DNA of 64,000 nucleotides from Planococcus salinarum (GTDB lineage Bacteria; Bacillota; Bacilli; Bacillales_A; Planococcaceae). A program made the position numbers and the translations under genes. The stretch is taken from assembly GCF_007004625.1 (NCBI RefSeq), contig NZ_VIFV01000014.1, positions 23,954 through 87,953 of the forward strand, written 5' to 3'. Below the pieces are notes generated by a model, which was given only the letters and a program-made list of their open reading frames with translations, did no database searches and was not told where the DNA came from. Positions 61,181-64,000 of the stretch are shown in pieces (position 1 is the stretch's first letter; every line of letters begins with the position of its first letter).

Positions 61181-61627
61181 ATGTATTTTATTGACCGCAG
61201 CAAGATAACTGAAACAATCGCTTATATGAATGCCTTATTGGCGCTTTATGAAACCAAAAACGACTGGAGCACCCTGGAAGACCAATTGGCTCTCGAGCGG
61301 CTGACCCACAATATTATTGAATCGATCATAGATGTCGGAAACAGCATGATTGATGGATTTATTATGAGAGATCCCGGCAGTTATGATGACATTGTCGATA
61401 TTCTGACAGACGAAAAAGTGATTTCCGTTGAAATGGATGCACCATTGAAAAAGGTGATCGGGCTAAGAAAATCACTGGTCCGTGATTTCATGAAAATGGA
61501 CCATCAAAATATTACTTTGGTGCTGGATGAAACGCTTCAGGAGCTCAAATCTTTCGGACCGAGAGTCGAGCATTATCTTGTACACGAACTCGGACCGGTA
61601 TCAGCGTTTATCCCGGAGAATAAGTAA
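61181..61627 (+). CDS. yutE: DUF86/HepT-like protein YutE
   Basis: A 148-residue HEPN-fold protein of the DUF86 family. The HepT ribonuclease motif R-x4-6-H is not clear (GLRKSLVRDFMKM), so RNase activity is doubtful. No nucleotidyltransferase antitoxin gene is next to it; instead yutF overlaps its stop by one base, as in Bacillus. ATG 61181 follows GGAGGG. Confidence 0.82.
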   Translation: MYFIDRSKITETIAYMNALLALYETKNDWSTLEDQLALERLTHNIIESIIDVGNSMIDGFIMRDPGSYDDIVDILTDEKVISVEMDAPLKKVIGLRKSLVRDFMKMDHQNITLVLDETLQELKSFGPRVEHYLVHELGPVSAFIPENK

Positions 61628-62391
61628 TGAGGGAATATAAAGCCTATTGCCTGGATTTGGACGGGACGGTTTTCCGGGGACGGGAAGTGATACCGGAAGC
61701 CGCCGACTTTATAGAGCGCTTGCAGAAAAAAGGCATTGAACCTTATTATGTAACCAACAACGCCTCCATGACACAACAGCAATTTGCCGATAAAATGAAG
61801 ACTTTCGGCATTACGGCACCGCCTGAAAACATCATGACTTCTTCGATTTCTGCAGCCAAATACATTAAAAGATGGTATCCGGAGAGAAATGTCTTTATGA
61901 TCGGTACGGATGGAGTGGAAGAAGCGCTTCGAAGCGAAGCGATCGAGCGTGTATACGATAACGCAGACATTGTCCTGATGGGAATCGATCGCAACATCAA
62001 TTTTGAGAAACTGGCTACGGCCTGTCTGGAAGTACGTAAAGGTGCGGTATTTTTATCAACAAACCGCGATGTGGCATTTCCTTCTGAAAAAGGATTCATG
62101 CCCGGAAACGGCGCATTTACAAAAGTGGTTTCTTCTTCAACGGGTGTTGAGCCTGTTTTCATTGGCAAACCCGAAAGACATATGCTTGAGGCGATCCAGC
62201 ATGGAAGTGGTTTCAAGGCAGAGGAAATGGTCATGATTGGAGATAATTACGACACCGACATTCAGGCCGGCATCCGGTTCGGGATCGATACGGTCCATGT
62301 CAATACGGGAGTTACGCCAATGGAAGAAGCCCTGAAAAAAGAGATACCGCCAACTCATTGCATTGAAAACCTCAGCTTTTGGGAAATATAA
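61627..62391 (+). CDS. yutF: HAD-superfamily phosphatase YutF (NagD-like)
   Basis: A 254-residue HAD hydrolase. Motif I is YCLDLDGTVFRG with the nucleophile aspartate, motif II YVTNNAS, motif III the lysine in GKPE, and motif IV GDNYDTDIQAG. NagD-like members remove phosphate from nucleotides or sugar phosphates; the substrate is not known. Confidence 0.92.
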   Translation: MREYKAYCLDLDGTVFRGREVIPEAADFIERLQKKGIEPYYVTNNASMTQQQFADKMKTFGITAPPENIMTSSISAAKYIKRWYPERNVFMIGTDGVEEALRSEAIERVYDNADIVLMGIDRNINFEKLATACLEVRKGAVFLSTNRDVAFPSEKGFMPGNGAFTKVVSSSTGVEPVFIGKPERHMLEAIQHGSGFKAEEMVMIGDNYDTDIQAGIRFGIDTVHVNTGVTPMEEALKKEIPPTHCIENLSFWEI

Positions 62392-62393
62392 AA

Positions 62394-62414
62394 AAGCCAC
62401 CCAACGGATGGCTT
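62394..62414. terminator. Hairpin between yutF and yuzB
   Basis: AAGCCACCC and GGATGGCTT pair around AAC with one mismatch; it lies between two convergent genes. Confidence 0.6.
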
Positions 62415-62649
62415 AAAATAATGGGTTTTCTTCTATAAACTCATACACTTTGCGTGTCAATTCTTCGGGGGTGTCAGCTTCGACAATTTCGCCGTTAACT
62501 AGAGCGTAAAGTGTTTCGGAGCATTTCGTGCAATAACTCAAGCAGCCATATTCCAGAACATCGAGATTGGGATCCCGGTCCAGTTTTTCAAAAGCTTCTT
62601 GGGCACCGTTGACGATATTGCTGACACAAAATTCAACAATCGGATTCAT
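62413..62649 (-). CDS. yuzB: DUF1450-family protein YuzB
   Basis: A 78-residue protein with CLSYCTKCSE, a cysteine cluster that may bind a metal, and the N-terminal NPIVEFCVSN. Function unknown. ATG 62649 follows GAGGTG; the longer frame starts 9 bases earlier without a site. In Bacillus yuzB also lies near yutJ. Confidence 0.88.
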   Translation of the reverse strand: MNPIVEFCVSNIVNGAQEAFEKLDRDPNLDVLEYGCLSYCTKCSETLYALVNGEIVEADTPEELTRKVYEFIEENPLF

Positions 62650-62799
62650 AAAGGTCACCTCGCTACTCAGAAATCCTACCTTTTTTAAGGTGCAAAGTCA
62701 ATTATTTGATTCCATTAGAATATATTGTGAAAGTTATCACAATCCGATATACTTTTACTTGAGATAGAAGCAGACAGATGAAAGATAAAGGAGATATTT

Positions 62800-63867
62800 A
62801 TGCGAAAACTAGTCTTATTGGGCGGCGGTTACGGCAATATGAGAGTATTGCTTCGTTTATTGCCCAACAGTTTACCTCAGGATGTCGAAATCACTTTAAT
62901 CGACCGAACGCCGTTTCATAGCATGAAAACGGAATTCTATGCGCTTGCTGCCGGAACAGAATCTGATCAGGACGTCAGGGTGGATTTCCCGGAGCATGAA
63001 CGCCTGAAAATCGTCAACGGCGAGATTCTTGAAATCGGACTGGAAGAAAAGTGCGTCTTCATGGAAAACGGCCAGCGCATTGATTACGATGATTTGGTTA
63101 TTGGTCTTGGCTGTGAGGACAAATATCACAGCGTTCCAGGTGCTGATCAATACACATTGAGCATTCAAACGATTGGAAAATCACGCCAGACGTATCAGGC
63201 TTTGCTTGGACTGCCTGCAAATGCAGTTGTTGGGATAGTCGGAGCCGGTCTCAGCGGAATCGAGCTGGCGAGTGAGTTGCGCGAAAGCCGCGAAGATCTG
63301 CAGATTAAGCTGTTCGACCGCAGTCCGCGGATTTTGCGCGATTTTCCGGAACGCCTGAGTAATTTCGTCAAGAAATGGTTCGACAACCATAATGTCGATG
63401 TAGTTTCCAATTCCAATATCACAAAAGTCGAACCGAATCTGCTGTATAACCATGAAGATACGATTCCAGTCGATGCGGTCGTTTGGACGGCCGGTATTCA
63501 ACCTGTCAAACCGGTCCGGGATCTTGGCCTCGAAAGTGACTCAATCGGCCGTGTGGTCATTAACCAATATCACCAGCTTCCGGCCGATGAAAACGTCTAC
63601 GTCGTCGGAGATTGCGCTGCATTGCCTATGGCGCCTTCTGCCCAGCTTGCCGAAGAGCAGGCAGAGCAGATTGTCAAAGTGCTGAAAATGCGCTGGAAAG
63701 GCGAAGAGCTTCCGGAAACCATGCCTGAGATCAAGCTGAAAGGTTTCCTTGGCTCTCTCGGCAAAAAACAAGGCTTTGCTTATCTGGCAGACCGCACAGT
63801 TACAGGCCGTATTGCACGCTTGATGAAATCCGGCGTATTGTGGATGTACAAATGGCATAACGGTTGA
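62800..63867 (+). CDS. yutJ: Type II NADH dehydrogenase-like protein YutJ
   Basis: A 355-residue FAD/NAD(P)-binding oxidoreductase: FAD motif LGGGYGNMRVL at the N-terminus, second Rossmann motif VGIVGAGLSGIELASELRE (about 144-162), and the VVGDCAALPMAPSAQLAEEQAE segment near the C-terminus. It is similar to Ndh but shorter and lacks the clear membrane-anchor end. AAAGGAG precedes the ATG. Confidence 0.9.
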   Translation: MRKLVLLGGGYGNMRVLLRLLPNSLPQDVEITLIDRTPFHSMKTEFYALAAGTESDQDVRVDFPEHERLKIVNGEILEIGLEEKCVFMENGQRIDYDDLVIGLGCEDKYHSVPGADQYTLSIQTIGKSRQTYQALLGLPANAVVGIVGAGLSGIELASELRESREDLQIKLFDRSPRILRDFPERLSNFVKKWFDNHNVDVVSNSNITKVEPNLLYNHEDTIPVDAVVWTAGIQPVKPVRDLGLESDSIGRVVINQYHQLPADENVYVVGDCAALPMAPSAQLAEEQAEQIVKVLKMRWKGEELPETMPEIKLKGFLGSLGKKQGFAYLADRTVTGRIARLMKSGVLWMYKWHNG

Positions 63868-63884
63868 TTATAAATGATAGTTTG

Positions 63885-64000
63885 TCAAATTAAGTGCAAC
63901 ACTTCGTCCATGAATGCTTCGTTTGCTGTTCGCCACTTCAAGCATTTTCGTGGCCGGTTATTGATTAGTCGGAGTGCTTCGTTTAATTCTTCTTCACTGA
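63885..64000 (-). CDS. IS30-family transposase, C-terminal end (partial)
   Basis: Read on the minus strand the window edge codes SEEELNEALRLINNRPRKCL then KWRTANEAFMDEVLHLI and a TGA. The NNRPRK-x-L-x-W-x-T pattern closes IS30-type transposases. Only 38 residues are inside the window. The GCACTTAATTTGACAAACTAT beyond the stop probably holds part of the insertion sequence end. Confidence 0.8.
   Translation of the reverse strand, partial: SEEELNEALRLINNRPRKCLKWRTANEAFMDEVLHLI

Noticed and set aside
61181..61627. HepT/MntA toxin-antitoxin system
   Set aside because: No nucleotidyltransferase partner is adjacent, the R-x-H motif is unclear, and the yutD-yutE-yutF order is a conserved chromosomal block.

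Overview
The window comes from a low-to-moderate GC Gram-positive bacterium of the order Bacillales. Gene order (trxB-yvcI-rapZ-yvcK-whiA-crh, clpP with a tRNA-Arg, cggR-gapA-pgk-tpiA-gpmI-eno, secG-est-rnr-smpB-ssrA, fadN-fadA-fadE, the yus cluster, metNIQ, sufCDSUB, the yun and yut genes) follows Bacillus subtilis blocks. The mix of blocks and the dense GC-rich intergenic repeats point to the Planococcaceae (Planococcus or Planomicrobium type); the genus is an inference.

Regions. 1-6.2 kb: redox and cell-envelope/central-carbon control genes (trxB to crh). 6.3-7.2 kb: clpP (minus) with a CtsR-like operator, then tRNA-Arg(CCG). 7.7-15.0 kb: a glutaredoxin-like gene and the whole lower glycolysis operon behind a promoter with a CggR-like operator; a strong hairpin lies between gapA and pgk. 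15.1-19.9 kb: secG, carboxylesterase, RNase R, SmpB and tmRNA, i.e. the trans-translation module.

19.8-29.8 kb is a 9.9-kb AT-rich genomic island inserted in the 3' end of ssrA, bounded by perfect 95-bp direct repeats. It carries a tyrosine recombinase, a candidate structured RNA next to a small HNH protein, a replication-initiator-like protein with iteron-like repeats, an autoregulated-looking pair of small genes (ribbon-helix-helix/DUF1413 plus a 64-residue protein), a restriction-modification set (Vsr, C5 methyltransferase, MvaI/BcnI-like nuclease, controller protein) and an AIPR-family phage-resistance protein. It reads as a mobile defence island. The original ssrA terminator now sits beyond its right end.

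29.9-35.6 kb: aldo/keto reductase, a BCCT osmolyte transporter with a sigma-B-like promoter, a 5'-3' exonuclease, and a minus-strand group (C39-like peptidase, STAS protein, thioredoxin). 35.7-41.5 kb: the fatty-acid beta-oxidation operon behind a consensus FadR operator, with repeats lodged between fadA and fadE. 41.6-46.1 kb: Spx-like protein, GcvH, Toprim and thioredoxin proteins, and a SAM riboswitch controlling metNIQ. 46.8-54.4 kb: a dicarboxylate symporter, a lipoprotein, a small gene without a canonical start, and the Suf Fe-S operon. 54.5-63.9 kb: YunF, YunD, a lysine-riboswitch-controlled NhaC-type transporter, an NSS transporter with its MetS-type 40-residue subunit, yutD/yutE/yutF, yuzB and a type-II NADH dehydrogenase-like protein. 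The right edge cuts into an IS30-family transposase.

Two families of GC-rich intergenic repeats recur through the chromosomal part: one with MITE-like imperfect terminal inverted repeats (5 copies) and one that is a long fold-back (4 copies). Both contain variable hairpins whose two arms change together between copies.
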